Below, piece by piece: positions 34,210-41,674 of a stretch of 64,000 nt of DNA. How positions within the stretch are numbered: position 1 is the first letter of the stretch; the number at the start of each line of letters is the position of its first letter. The notes beneath the pieces were generated by a model that worked only from the letters and a program-made list of their open reading frames with translations, did no database searches and had not been told where the DNA came from. This DNA comes from Candidatus Limnocylindrales bacterium (GTDB lineage Bacteria; Desulfobacterota; Binatia; UBA1149; CAITLU01), in NCBI GenBank assembly GCA_035571835.1, contig DATNBU010000010.1:60800-124799 (forward strand). The letters are read 5' to 3'. The translations under genes were made by a program, and so were the position numbers.

Positions 34210-35691
34210 TTACCGAGGCGCAATGCGGCCGATGCGCGTAGCGAAACCGTACGTCACATAGAGCTCGCCGTCGTTGCCTTCGACGATCGACGTGATGCTG
34301 TCGAGCGAGCCTTTGCTCACCGGAATCTGCGACAGTGGTATCGCGACCGGATCCGAGGCCTGGCCGTTGCAGTAGCGAAGCGCTCCCAGCTCGGCGCCGC
34401 TGAAATCCGCGAACAGATACACGCCTCGCAGTGCAGGAATGGCACTGCCACGATAGACGCGACCGCCCACGATCGACGAATAGTCCGCGAACGGATCATC
34501 GCTGCCGGAACGCCGGTCGATCGAAAGGATCGGCGGCGTGTGCGGCGACGGACCGCCGAGCGGTTTGTTGCCGCAGGTTCCCTGCACGGCTCCCTCGAAG
34601 GCAGGCCAGCCGAAGTTGAGCCCGGCCGCGTTGCGGTCGGCCGCCGAAATCTCTTCGAACGAATTCTGGCCGACATCTCCGATGTAGAGATCGCCGTTCG
34701 CCGCGTCGAAGCCGAATCGAAAGGGGTTGCGAAGACCGTAGTCGTAAACACGAGCGTCGACCGTGAACGGATTGCCGGGTGCGGCAAACGGCGCCGCCGC
34801 ATCGACGTCGAGTCGCAGGATCTTTCCGAACAACTTGGTCGTGTCCTGCACTGCTCCGGGTTTGGCGCTCTCGCACCCGCCGCCACCGTCTCCCGTACCG
34901 GCATACAAATAGCCGTCGGGGCCGAACAGGATCGTTCCGCCATTGTGGTTATCGGCGGATGCCGGCAGCACGACGATGTCGCGAACCTTCGCGGGCGAAG
35001 CGAGGTCGGGATCGAACGTGCTTCGGCTCCATTCGACGATCGCATCGGCGTTGATCGGCGCGTACGTGCCGTTGGCGCCGTCGCCGGGCGTAGCCATCGT
35101 GAAGAACCGTCCGTTGTGTGCGTAGTCGGGATGGAAGGCTACGGAAAGAAGCCCGCGCTCGCCGAGGTTGCTTCCGATCGACGCGGTGATGTCGAGGAAT
35201 GCAGGCTCGAGGATCTCGCCGTTGCGGACGATGCGGATGCGCCCGGACTGCTCGACCAGATACCAGTCCGACGAGTCGGGCGGCTGTGCTGCAAACGTGG
35301 CGAACCCTGCGGCCGTGGCGTGCACGGCGACGATCTCGAGTGGCGGGATCTGCGGAGTTTCGGCGGAACAGACGGTTGTGGTGGTCGTGGACGTCGTTGC
35401 CGTCCCGCATGCCGGACACTCGAGCACCACCGGTTGACCGACAGCCGACTTCAGGTCGATCAACGCATCGGCCGAGTTGACCGAACCGGAATCGTCGACG
35501 TCGCAGATGCAGGCAAGGCAGGTTCGACTGCCGACGGCGCTGGCGAGTATGAAGAGCGCGTCCGACGTTACCGGAGTCTGGTTTCCACTTGCCGGCACGC
35601 CGCACTCGGGCTCGCTCGCTGCAAGCGCTGCGGCACGGATGGGCAGCAGCATTGCGATCGCAATCAGGCGGGTTACGGCAAGCGCTCGCAT
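34210..35691 (-). CDS. Secreted PQQ-type sugar dehydrogenase with dockerin-like module
   Basis: The predicted protein has 493 aa. ATG at 35691; signal peptide ends near Ala25. Residues 40-88 form a dockerin-like calcium loop (CDVDDSGSVNSADALIDLKSAVG, quoted in part as DVDDSGSVNSADALIDL). A Thr-rich linker (98-107) leads to the soluble glucose dehydrogenase-like propeller: GERGLLSVAFHPDY, SADNHNGGTILFGPDGYLY, YDYGLRNPFRFGFD, IGDVGQNSFEEI and the end VSKGSLDSITSIVEG. Family members oxidise aldose sugars with PQQ; no PQQ synthesis gene is visible here. The dockerin-like part may anchor it to a partner. Confidence 0.87.
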   Translation of the reverse strand: MRALAVTRLIAIAMLLPIRAAALAASEPECGVPASGNQTPVTSDALFILASAVGSRTCLACICDVDDSGSVNSADALIDLKSAVGQPVVLECPACGTATTSTTTTTVCSAETPQIPPLEIVAVHATAAGFATFAAQPPDSSDWYLVEQSGRIRIVRNGEILEPAFLDITASIGSNLGERGLLSVAFHPDYAHNGRFFTMATPGDGANGTYAPINADAIVEWSRSTFDPDLASPAKVRDIVVLPASADNHNGGTILFGPDGYLYAGTGDGGGGCESAKPGAVQDTTKLFGKILRLDVDAAAPFAAPGNPFTVDARVYDYGLRNPFRFGFDAANGDLYIGDVGQNSFEEISAADRNAAGLNFGWPAFEGAVQGTCGNKPLGGPSPHTPPILSIDRRSGSDDPFADYSSIVGGRVYRGSAIPALRGVYLFADFSGAELGALRYCNGQASDPVAIPLSQIPVSKGSLDSITSIVEGNDGELYVTYGFATRIGRIAPR

Positions 35692-35773
35692 CGCCACCCG
35701 ACAGTAACGCTCGTGAAGCGCGGCCGACAAGACCTCGCCATGCCGCGCATCCGGGTACGCGCCGGTGCGGAAG

Positions 35774-36022
35774 CTATTCCTTCTTCTTCAGCTGACCGCG
35801 GTTGGCTTCGATGAACGCGCGAATCTCGTCCGCACGCGACAGCAGCGTTTCCCACTGCTCGACATAGAGGGTGACTGGAAAACGGCCCATTCCGTAGACC
35901 GACAGGCCGCCTTTCTCGGATACCTTCATCGAGAAGCTTCCGGGCCGGGTGGCGCGCTGCTTGAGCGTTTCATTCTCCGCTCGCAATCTCGCGAGCTCCG
36001 CTTCGACGTTTTCCTCGGACAT
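35774..36022 (-). CDS. Conserved-looking 82-aa protein with N-terminal coiled coil
   Basis: ATG at 36022 follows GGAGGATCCCCT. Residues 1-25 form a short coiled coil (AELARLRAENETLKQRA). Residues 28-75 are a compact domain (SFSMKVSEKGGLSVYGMGRFPVTLYVEQWETLL). It ends in Lys-Lys-Lys-Glu. No name is attached to this type of protein, and I infer no function. It stands alone. Confidence 0.75.
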   Translation of the reverse strand: MSEENVEAELARLRAENETLKQRATRPGSFSMKVSEKGGLSVYGMGRFPVTLYVEQWETLLSRADEIRAFIEANRGQLKKKE

Positions 36023-36104
36023 AGGGGATCCTCCGTTTTATGTGCCGAGTGTGAGGGCGACACTCCGAGAGATCCAGCGCAGCGAAGTTATAAAGTTTGG
36101 TGAC

Positions 36105-36190
36105 GATCCTCTGGATGCATCTCACTCACCCGATCCTCCGGATCCATCTCACCGATCCTCTGGTTCCTTCTCACCGATCCTCCGGATCGA
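36105..36190. repeat. Short tandem repeat of a 22-bp unit, four copies
   Basis: The sequence gatcctcyggatccatctcacc recurs with starts at 36105, 36132, 36154 and 36176 (spacings 27, 22 and 22; the first has a 5-base insertion). The last copy runs into the stop region of the Ddn-like gene (stop at 36171-36173). The core gatcctccggatc is nearly palindromic. Confidence 0.75.
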
Positions 36191-36656
36191 GTATGAGGAT
36201 CGGAATGTCGCGGGTGGTGCGACCCTGGTAGGCCGCATAGTCGGCATTCATCGCGCAAAGCGCCGGCCAGTAACGGGCTTTCTCATCCGCCGTGCCGCGA
36301 TGCGCACGCATCTTGAGTTTCTCGGGTCCGATCTCGACTTCGACGTTGGGGTTGGCGGACGCGTTGGCTATCCATTGAGGGTCCGTTGACATTCCTGCCT
36401 GCGAACCGACCACGACGAGCCTTTCGCCATCGCGCATGTACACGAGCGGGACGGTCCGTGGCTGGCCGGTCTTGCGGCCGATCGTCGTCAAAAGGAGCAT
36501 CGGCTCGCCGTGAGTCCACTTGCCGGCGACGCGTCCGCCGCTGACGCGATAGACGAACGTGTTGAGCGCGGCCATCAGGCGAATGAAGAGCTTCGCGACG
36601 TGCTCCTGTCTGCGGCTGAACGGTTTAAGCGAGGATTTCTGTGTGGAAGTGCTCAT
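36171..36656 (-). CDS. Ddn-family F420-dependent nitroreductase/quinone reductase-like protein
   Basis: The predicted protein has 161 aa. ATG at 36656. The split-barrel family signature is clear: LLLTTIGRKTGQPRTVPLVY (54-73), then VVGSQAGMSTDPQWIANASANPNVEVEI and a late AAYQGRTTRDIPILILDP (about 141-158). The Ddn family (mycobacterial nitroreductase) uses the deazaflavin F420 for quinone or nitro reduction; substrate unknown. This implies F420 synthesis elsewhere in the genome. The N-terminus has an amphipathic helix, possibly membrane-attached. Confidence 0.9.
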   Translation of the reverse strand: MSTSTQKSSLKPFSRRQEHVAKLFIRLMAALNTFVYRVSGGRVAGKWTHGEPMLLLTTIGRKTGQPRTVPLVYMRDGERLVVVGSQAGMSTDPQWIANASANPNVEVEIGPEKLKMRAHRGTADEKARYWPALCAMNADYAAYQGRTTRDIPILILDPEDR

Positions 36657-36732
36657 GGTTTCCCTCCGGCGGACGCTGCCTGAATGGTTCTATCAGGAGT
36701 TGGACCACCGGAGGGAACGCTCGCGCGGGGAT

Positions 36733-37134
36733 TCAGTAGTGGACGCCGCGATCGAAGCCGCGCAGGTGATCGAATGTGCGTCCGATGCGATCGATGATGA
36801 ACTCGTGCGGCAACATCAGCCGGCTGCAGATCCGGTCGTCCGAAGTCGTCCCGTCGCTCATGTACGTGCGCGTGACCTGGCATCGCCCGTCGTGGAACAC
36901 CTCGCGATCGGTGACCACCGGCGTGTAGTGCTCTTCGCGGTAGTATGTCGTCGGTTGTTCCTCGCGATAGGTGCGCGGCTCCTGCTGGTAATAGTCGGGT
37001 TCGACGCGCTCCTCGTAGACGTGCGTCTCTGTGCGCGCTGGAGCTTCTTCGACCCACCGCCATTCGGCGAGCGCCGGCGTCGCGGCAGCGGCCACCATTG
37101 CGACCGTCGAAATCAGGATCTTCGTGGGATTCAT
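36733..37134 (-). CDS. Small secreted Tyr/Glu-rich protein
   Basis: The predicted protein has 133 aa. ATG at 37134 follows AAGGAGGAGACTCG. Signal peptide residues 1-23 end Pro-Ala-Leu-Ala. The mature part starts with a repetitive acidic, Tyr-rich stretch (HVYEERVEPDYYQQEPRTYR) and continues into a small Cys-containing domain (DGRCQVTRTY, DRICSRLMLPHEF). No family is recognised; two Cys about 20 residues apart may pair. Confidence 0.7.
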   Translation of the reverse strand: MNPTKILISTVAMVAAAATPALAEWRWVEEAPARTETHVYEERVEPDYYQQEPRTYREEQPTTYYREEHYTPVVTDREVFHDGRCQVTRTYMSDGTTSDDRICSRLMLPHEFIIDRIGRTFDHLRGFDRGVHY

Positions 37135-37346
37135 CGAGTCTCCTCCTTCCGAGTCGGAGTTCATCCGCTCTCGCCGGCGTAGACAGCGTCGCGAAGCGGG
37201 ATGTTCAGTCTGCAAGAATCTTCTAGCGAGCATGGGTGGTTGCGAATCGATGCGGGGCCATCTGGACCGTCGTCGGGAGCCCGCGAACGCGGCGGATCGC
37301 CTTTTTCGGCTGGACGGCGCACCATTTTCGTCATATTTTCGCTCCT

Positions 37347-38426
37347 ATGAATGCGAACGCAGTGAAAGGGCGGGGCGCGTTGTCCAATCGTACAGGCCGC
37401 TTCGAGTCGGTTTCCGAGGAAGCGTTCGATGACGGCTGGACAGCGGGCATCGAGGACCGTCCGTCGCCGGCGACGCGCATCCTCCCGGACAAGTCGCGAG
37501 GCATCATCGCAACCAACGATTCGCCCGACGTTCCATTCGGATCGTCAATCAATCCGTATCGCGGCTGCGAGCACGGCTGCGTTTACTGTTTCGCGCGACC
37601 GTCGCATGCGTATCTCGGCATGTCGCCGGGCCTCGACTTCGAGACCCGCATCTTTGCGAAGCACGATGCGCCGGCGCTTCTGCGAAAACATCTGTCCCGT
37701 CCGTCGTATCGGCCGCAGGTAATCGCGCTCGGCGCCAACACCGATGCGTATCAGCCGGCGGAGGGCAGGCTTCGCATCACGCGCTCGGTGCTCGAAGTCC
37801 TCGCAGAGTTCGCAAACCCCGTTGCGCTGCTGTCGAAGTCCGCGCTCGTCGTACGCGACATCGACATTCTTGCACCGATGGCTTCACAGCGGCTTGCGCA
37901 GGTGAGCATCTCTCTGACGACGCTCGATCCGGAGCTGGCGCGTGTGATGGAGCCGCGCGCGAGCACGCCGGCAAGGCGGCTGCAGGCGATCCGCAAACTC
38001 TCACAAGCGGGCATCCCCGTCGCCGTGCTGGCTGCACCGATGATTCCGGGCCTCAACGACTGGGAGCTCGAACGGCTGCTCGAAGCCGCCGCCGAAGCTG
38101 GTGCGAGCACGGCGTCCTACGTCCTTGTACGGCTGCCCCTGGAGATCGGTGAGCTGTTCACCGAATGGCTGCACGAGCATTTCCCGGATCGCGCGGCGCA
38201 CGTTCTCGAGCTGATCCGGCAGACCCGCGGCGGAAAGCTCTACCGAAGCGAATTCGGAGTCCGGATGCGCGGTACGGGGCCGTATGCAGACATGCTCGAA
38301 AAGCGCTTCGACCTCGCCAGCCGGCGGCTCGGACTGGACGAGCGTGCGTTTCGACTCGATACCACGCGGTTTCGCGTTCCGAGCTCGCACCAGGCTTCCG
38401 CCCAGCTTCCGTTGTTCGGCGGCTGA
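37347..38426 (+). CDS. PA0069-type radical SAM protein (SplB-related)
   Basis: The predicted protein has 359 aa. ATG at 37347. Residues 67-81 read SSINPYRGCEHGCVYC with the cluster cysteines Cys74, Cys78 and Cys81. The surrounding N-terminus (GIIATNDSPDVPFG) and the later VSISLTTLDPELARVMEPRA are characteristic of the PA0069/Rv2578c family related to spore photoproduct lyase. It binds a 4Fe-4S cluster and S-adenosylmethionine; the reaction is unknown, though a nucleic-acid role is often proposed. Stands alone on the plus strand. Confidence 0.9.
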   Translation: MNANAVKGRGALSNRTGRFESVSEEAFDDGWTAGIEDRPSPATRILPDKSRGIIATNDSPDVPFGSSINPYRGCEHGCVYCFARPSHAYLGMSPGLDFETRIFAKHDAPALLRKHLSRPSYRPQVIALGANTDAYQPAEGRLRITRSVLEVLAEFANPVALLSKSALVVRDIDILAPMASQRLAQVSISLTTLDPELARVMEPRASTPARRLQAIRKLSQAGIPVAVLAAPMIPGLNDWELERLLEAAAEAGASTASYVLVRLPLEIGELFTEWLHEHFPDRAAHVLELIRQTRGGKLYRSEFGVRMRGTGPYADMLEKRFDLASRRLGLDERAFRLDTTRFRVPSSHQASAQLPLFGG

Positions 38427-38845
38427 CGGCGCGCGACCCACCGTGGCACCCTGCTGGATCGTTCCCGAGAGAGCGCCGGGTCGATCTCGATAGAGGAGGG
38501 TCCGGAAACCGTGCTGCGGGCGGAGGCGGCCGACTCGGGACCAGAATCGCTTGCAGCAGCCTCTTCTTCGCCTGGTCGTCGTCGTGTCGGGCGCAGAAAC
38601 TGGCGCGCGCAAAAGCGAGACTACGCGACCGAGGCGGCAGGCCGAGCGACGAATCGAAAAACCTCGACCAGATAACGGACTTCCATGGTCCTCCCTCGCT
38701 CACGCGGCGCGCCCGAAGCGACAGGACGGCCGCGAGAATCGTGCAGCGGTAATACGTGCATTCGCATCATGTCTTGCAGCACTGCAAGGTTCAGTGCGTA
38801 AAGCACGGGCGTGCTCCAGAGCACAGCCGGACGGGCTTTCACCCG

Positions 38846-38873
38846 AAAACCCCCGCTCGTTGTGGGGTTTTTC
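38846..38873 (+). terminator. Terminator-like hairpin upstream of the LuxR-type gene
   Basis: An 8-bp stem (aaaacccc/ggggtttt) with a 10-nt loop continues into TT. It probably ends transcription from upstream before the sigma-54-like promoter at 38900. It is near-symmetric (A-run on the left), so it may work both ways. Confidence 0.55.
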
Positions 38874-38899
38874 GCATTCGGCCGTCCGCGTGGCGAGAT

Positions 38900-38914
38900 T
38901 GGTACGCAACTTGC
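38900..38914 (+). promoter_or_regulatory. Sigma-54 (RpoN) type -24/-12 promoter
   Basis: The sequence tggtacgcaacttgc fits the consensus TGGYACR-N4-TTGC exactly, with the invariant GG (38901-38902) and GC (38913-38914) ten bases apart. It lies 60 bp before the GTG of the LuxR-type gene. RpoN promoters need an enhancer-binding activator, not seen in this window. Confidence 0.6.
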
Positions 38915-38974
38915 CATAGAGACGCTGCCTGCGACGGACGCACAAAAGCACCGCTCGCAAAATGGAGGTCCAAC

Positions 38975-39292
38975 GTGAATCCCGAAACAACGTCTATTTA
39001 CGAAAGTGGTGTACGCAGTGGAACAGTCGGCGGAATGGTTCGTCCGCCGATGCGGCCGATCAGTGAAAGCTCGCACAAGTTCGATCCGGAGAGGCCGCGG
39101 CCGTCGCTGACGCTTCGCGAAAAGTCGGTTCTGCGCCTTGTGTGCGATGGCCTGACCAATCAGGAGATCGCGACCAACCTGACGGTCTCGCGCGAGACCA
39201 TCAAGTCCGAGCTCAAGAGGATTTTCCGCAAGATCGGCGTCGCCAATCGCACGCAGGCGGCCGTGCTGCTCGTGAAGCAGGGCTGGATCTGA
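38975..39292 (+). CDS. Orphan LuxR/NarL-type HTH protein
   Basis: The predicted protein has 105 aa. GTG at 38975 with GGAGGT 5 bp upstream. Residues 1-40 are Pro/Ser-rich with no receiver domain. Residues 42-104 form the LuxR/GerE HTH (LTLREKSVLRLVCDGLTNQE, VSRETIKSELKRIFRKIGV). Stand-alone GerE domains act as DNA-binding regulators without phosphorylation control. The gene sits behind a sigma-54-like promoter and a terminator-like stem, so its level rather than its phosphorylation may be the regulated step. No obvious neighbour target. Confidence 0.88.
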   Translation: MNPETTSIYESGVRSGTVGGMVRPPMRPISESSHKFDPERPRPSLTLREKSVLRLVCDGLTNQEIATNLTVSRETIKSELKRIFRKIGVANRTQAAVLLVKQGWI

Positions 39293-39422
39293 TCCGTTCT
39301 CAAGCGTGATTTTGTCGCTTCCGGCGGCGCCGAACGTAGGCGCCGCCGGAGGACAATGAGAAAACCAGGACGCGGGATCAGGAGAAAAAGACTTTCCGCC
39401 GCCGTCCGTCCCCTTCAAGCGT

Positions 39423-40040
39423 TCAGTTGTTCGAGCCCGGCCACTTCTCCGGCAGACCGGCGAGCCTGTCATCCTTGTGCGGCACGCACTGCAGCTCGGA
39501 GCCCGCGTAGGATGCCGTCAGCGTTCCTTCGTCCTCGGCGTACGACTTAAGGCTCGTCACGCTCTCGTCTCGTGGAACCGCAACCAGGACTTCGTCGGCC
39601 TTTGCAGCCTTGCTGCAGTCCGGATCGGCGAGGCCGAAACGGATGTGGTACGCGCGGCCGTCGCCGTTGCTGGCGCGGTCGCTGCGCAGCGCGATCGTCG
39701 ACGCGTCACCTCCGTTGTCGCAGTCCACGGCATCCTCGAGCTTGGCTCCGTTGCCGGCTACCCGAGGCGCCTCGTCCTGGCGCACGTCGTTGATCGTCAC
39801 GTCGCACGCCGCTCCGCGGTTGTTCAGTGCGGAGATATGGATCTCGCGGAACTCTTCGCTCGGTGGCCACAGCACGGCGTCGGCGGTTCCATCGAGCTTC
39901 GTGTGGACGCCATCCGCGGCCGGAATGGCCATCGTCACGCAGCTGTTCGAGCAGCTCTCGCTTCGTGCAGCAGATGCGGCGCCGAGCGCAGCAACAGTTG
40001 CCGCGATCGCAAAGAGTCGTATCGGCATACGTTCCTTCAT
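39423..40040 (-). CDS. Secreted Cys-containing protein of unknown function
   Basis: The predicted protein has 205 aa. ATG at 40040 follows GGAGGTCCGTTT. Signal peptide residues 1-27 end Ala-Ala-Arg-Ser. The mature part opens ESCSNSCVTMAIPAADGVHT and continues as a beta-rich domain with AAYHIRFGLADPDC-like strands (AYHIRFGLADPDCSKAAKAD) and paired Cys. Similar tails in bacterial secreted glycoproteins bind surface partners, but no name is justified. A strong hairpin lies in its leader. Confidence 0.68.
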   Translation of the reverse strand: MKERMPIRLFAIAATVAALGAASAARSESCSNSCVTMAIPAADGVHTKLDGTADAVLWPPSEEFREIHISALNNRGAACDVTINDVRQDEAPRVAGNGAKLEDAVDCDNGGDASTIALRSDRASNGDGRAYHIRFGLADPDCSKAAKADEVLVAVPRDESVTSLKSYAEDEGTLTASYAGSELQCVPHKDDRLAGLPEKWPGSNN

Positions 40041-40070
40041 AAACGGACCTCCACTCCTCCCTCCGGATGG

Positions 40071-40104
40071 ATAAAATCGCGTGCGGCGCTTCCGCGCCGC
40101 ACGC
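40071..40104 (-). terminator. 11-bp hairpin with minus-strand T tract in the leader of the 40040 gene
   Basis: gcgtgcggcgc (40079-40089) pairs perfectly with gcgccgcacgc (40094-40104), loop ttcc. On the minus strand it is followed by gattttat (40071-40078), so it looks like a rho-independent terminator pointing leftward, only about 30 bp before the ATG at 40040. It could block readthrough from the right or act as an attenuator. Confidence 0.6.
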
Positions 40105-40395
40105 AATCGCTTCTCTCGTCTGTGGTAGCCCGCAGGCTCCTGACGTCAAGGCGTAAGCGCGCTATTGAATGTGCACGGTGGGGCAGGTGAGGTTCGAGCC
40201 ATATCGAACCAGCCGAATCGCTCGACCAGTCGGGGAACGCGATTCGATTGCGCGGGCGAACCGCGGTCCGGCCGGGGACGCCGCAGGGGGCGAGAACGAT
40301 CGGACGTGCGCCCTGCACAACGTCCCATCTCGCACTTCCATCGATTCCCCGTCACACTCGGTCATCCCAGCGCGGCGCCGCCGAACATCAGCCTC
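40105..40395. other. Rest of the 355-bp divergent gap before the L,D-transpeptidase
   Basis: Together with the hairpin above, this forms the gap between divergent genes starting at 40040 and 40396. It contains no supported gene. A frame continues upstream of the transpeptidase ATG to 40165 but lacks a signal peptide or ribosome site, so I do not use it. Confidence 0.5.
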
Positions 40396-41658
40396 ATGAA
40401 AATCGTACGCATCTTCTTGTGTGCCGCAGTGCTCGGCGCGACCTTCTTTGTTGACGCTCCCGTTCGCGCCCAATCCGATGCGCTGTGGGCCGCCGAAGAG
40501 CCGGACCAGGCCGCTGCCGCTCCGATCTCCTACGACCCGCTCAACCAGCCGCGTCTGCTCGAAGACATGCTCGAGCGCTATCGCGAAATCGCGCGCCGCG
40601 GCGGCTGGAAGAAAGTCCCCACCGATCTCGTGATGGGCCCGGGGTATTCCTACGACTGCATGCGCATTGCGGCCCTCGAACGCCGGCTGGTCGCCGAAGG
40701 CTATCTCGAACATCAAAGCGCTCCTCCTCCTCCGCCGCCGCTACCGCCGGGACAACGCCCCGTGCCTCCCGGCAAGCAACCGCCGCCGCGCCCGCAGGTG
40801 ATGGGAATGGCCGGACCGTGCCGTTACGGTCCGGAGCTGACGGCAGCCGTGCGTGCCTATCAGCACGACCGCAAGGTGCTTGGCTTCGGCCAGGTCGGCA
40901 AGCTGACGATGGCTCAGCTCAACCGGCCCGTCGGCGAGATCATCAACGTCCTCGAGCACGACATTGCGCGATGGAGAAGCGTATCGCTCGACCGTTCGGG
41001 TTCGTTCATCCTCGTCAACATTCCGTACTTCGAGCTCGGCGTTTTCGAGAACGACCGCGAGGTGCTGCGGATGCCGGTCGTCGTCGGGCAGCCGACGTGG
41101 CAGACGCCGCAATTCAGCGACGAGCTCGAATACATCATTCTCAATCCGGACTGGGGGATTCCCGAGAAGATCGCGAAGCAGGAGTACTGGCCTTCCGGAC
41201 GCCGCAATCCCGAATGGCTTCGTCGCCAGGGAATCGTGGCGAGCGGAGAGAGTCTCCGCCAGAAGCCGGGGCCGAACAATCCGCTCGGACGAATCAAGTT
41301 CGTCATGCCCAACGAATACGACGTCTACCTGCACGACACTCCCGCAAAGGGAGCGTTCAACGCGGCGGTGCGCGCGCTGAGTCATGGATGCGTGCGTCTC
41401 GGCCGTCCGATGGACCTTGCGCACTACCTGCTGGGCGATCAGCCGCAGTGGAATCCGCGCCGCCTCGACGCAGCGATCGGCACCGGCGAGACGCAGCACA
41501 TCAACCTTACGCACCACATGCCCGTGCACATCATTTACTCGACATCGCGAGTCAACGAGCAGGGCCGCCTCGAGCTGCGGCCGGACGTGTACGGGAAGAA
41601 CGCTGCGGCCGAGCGCGCGCGGCCGCCGAGCGACGAAAGCCTCGAAGCCTGGCCGTAG
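40396..41658 (+). CDS. YcbB/LdtD-type L,D-transpeptidase
   Basis: The predicted protein has 420 aa. ATG at 40396; signal peptide ends Val-Arg-Ala-Gln (about 25). Residues 50-105 are the helical scaffold, 106-135 a Pro-rich insert, and 142-180 a peptidoglycan-binding domain (GPELTAAVRAYQHDRKVLG). The YkuD domain (about 200-385) has His313 (YLHDTP) and the active-site SHGCVR with His330 and Cys332. These enzymes make 3-3 cross-links or attach lipoproteins to peptidoglycan in the periplasm, resisting most beta-lactams. The Pro-rich insert is unusual. It sits beside a LytM peptidase and a class A PBP gene. Confidence 0.93.
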   Translation: MKIVRIFLCAAVLGATFFVDAPVRAQSDALWAAEEPDQAAAAPISYDPLNQPRLLEDMLERYREIARRGGWKKVPTDLVMGPGYSYDCMRIAALERRLVAEGYLEHQSAPPPPPPLPPGQRPVPPGKQPPPRPQVMGMAGPCRYGPELTAAVRAYQHDRKVLGFGQVGKLTMAQLNRPVGEIINVLEHDIARWRSVSLDRSGSFILVNIPYFELGVFENDREVLRMPVVVGQPTWQTPQFSDELEYIILNPDWGIPEKIAKQEYWPSGRRNPEWLRRQGIVASGESLRQKPGPNNPLGRIKFVMPNEYDVYLHDTPAKGAFNAAVRALSHGCVRLGRPMDLAHYLLGDQPQWNPRRLDAAIGTGETQHINLTHHMPVHIIYSTSRVNEQGRLELRPDVYGKNAAAERARPPSDESLEAWP

Positions 41659-41674
41659 TGGTTGCCTCGCCGGT

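Larger units (their letters stand above)
38427..38974. other. 548-bp intergenic leader before the orphan LuxR-type gene
   Basis: No supported protein gene. A terminator-like stem, aaaacccc (38846-38853) with ggggtttt (38864-38871), loop 10 nt and trailing T, is followed about 30 bp later by a sigma-54-like promoter. The stretch 38720-38875 could encode a small RNA ending at that stem, but nothing else supports this. Confidence 0.45.

Noticed and set aside
38621..39472. Minus-strand open frame opposite the LuxR-type gene
   Set aside because: No ribosome site and no recognisable domain. The plus-strand GerE domain with GGAGGT site and sigma-54-like promoter is the real gene.
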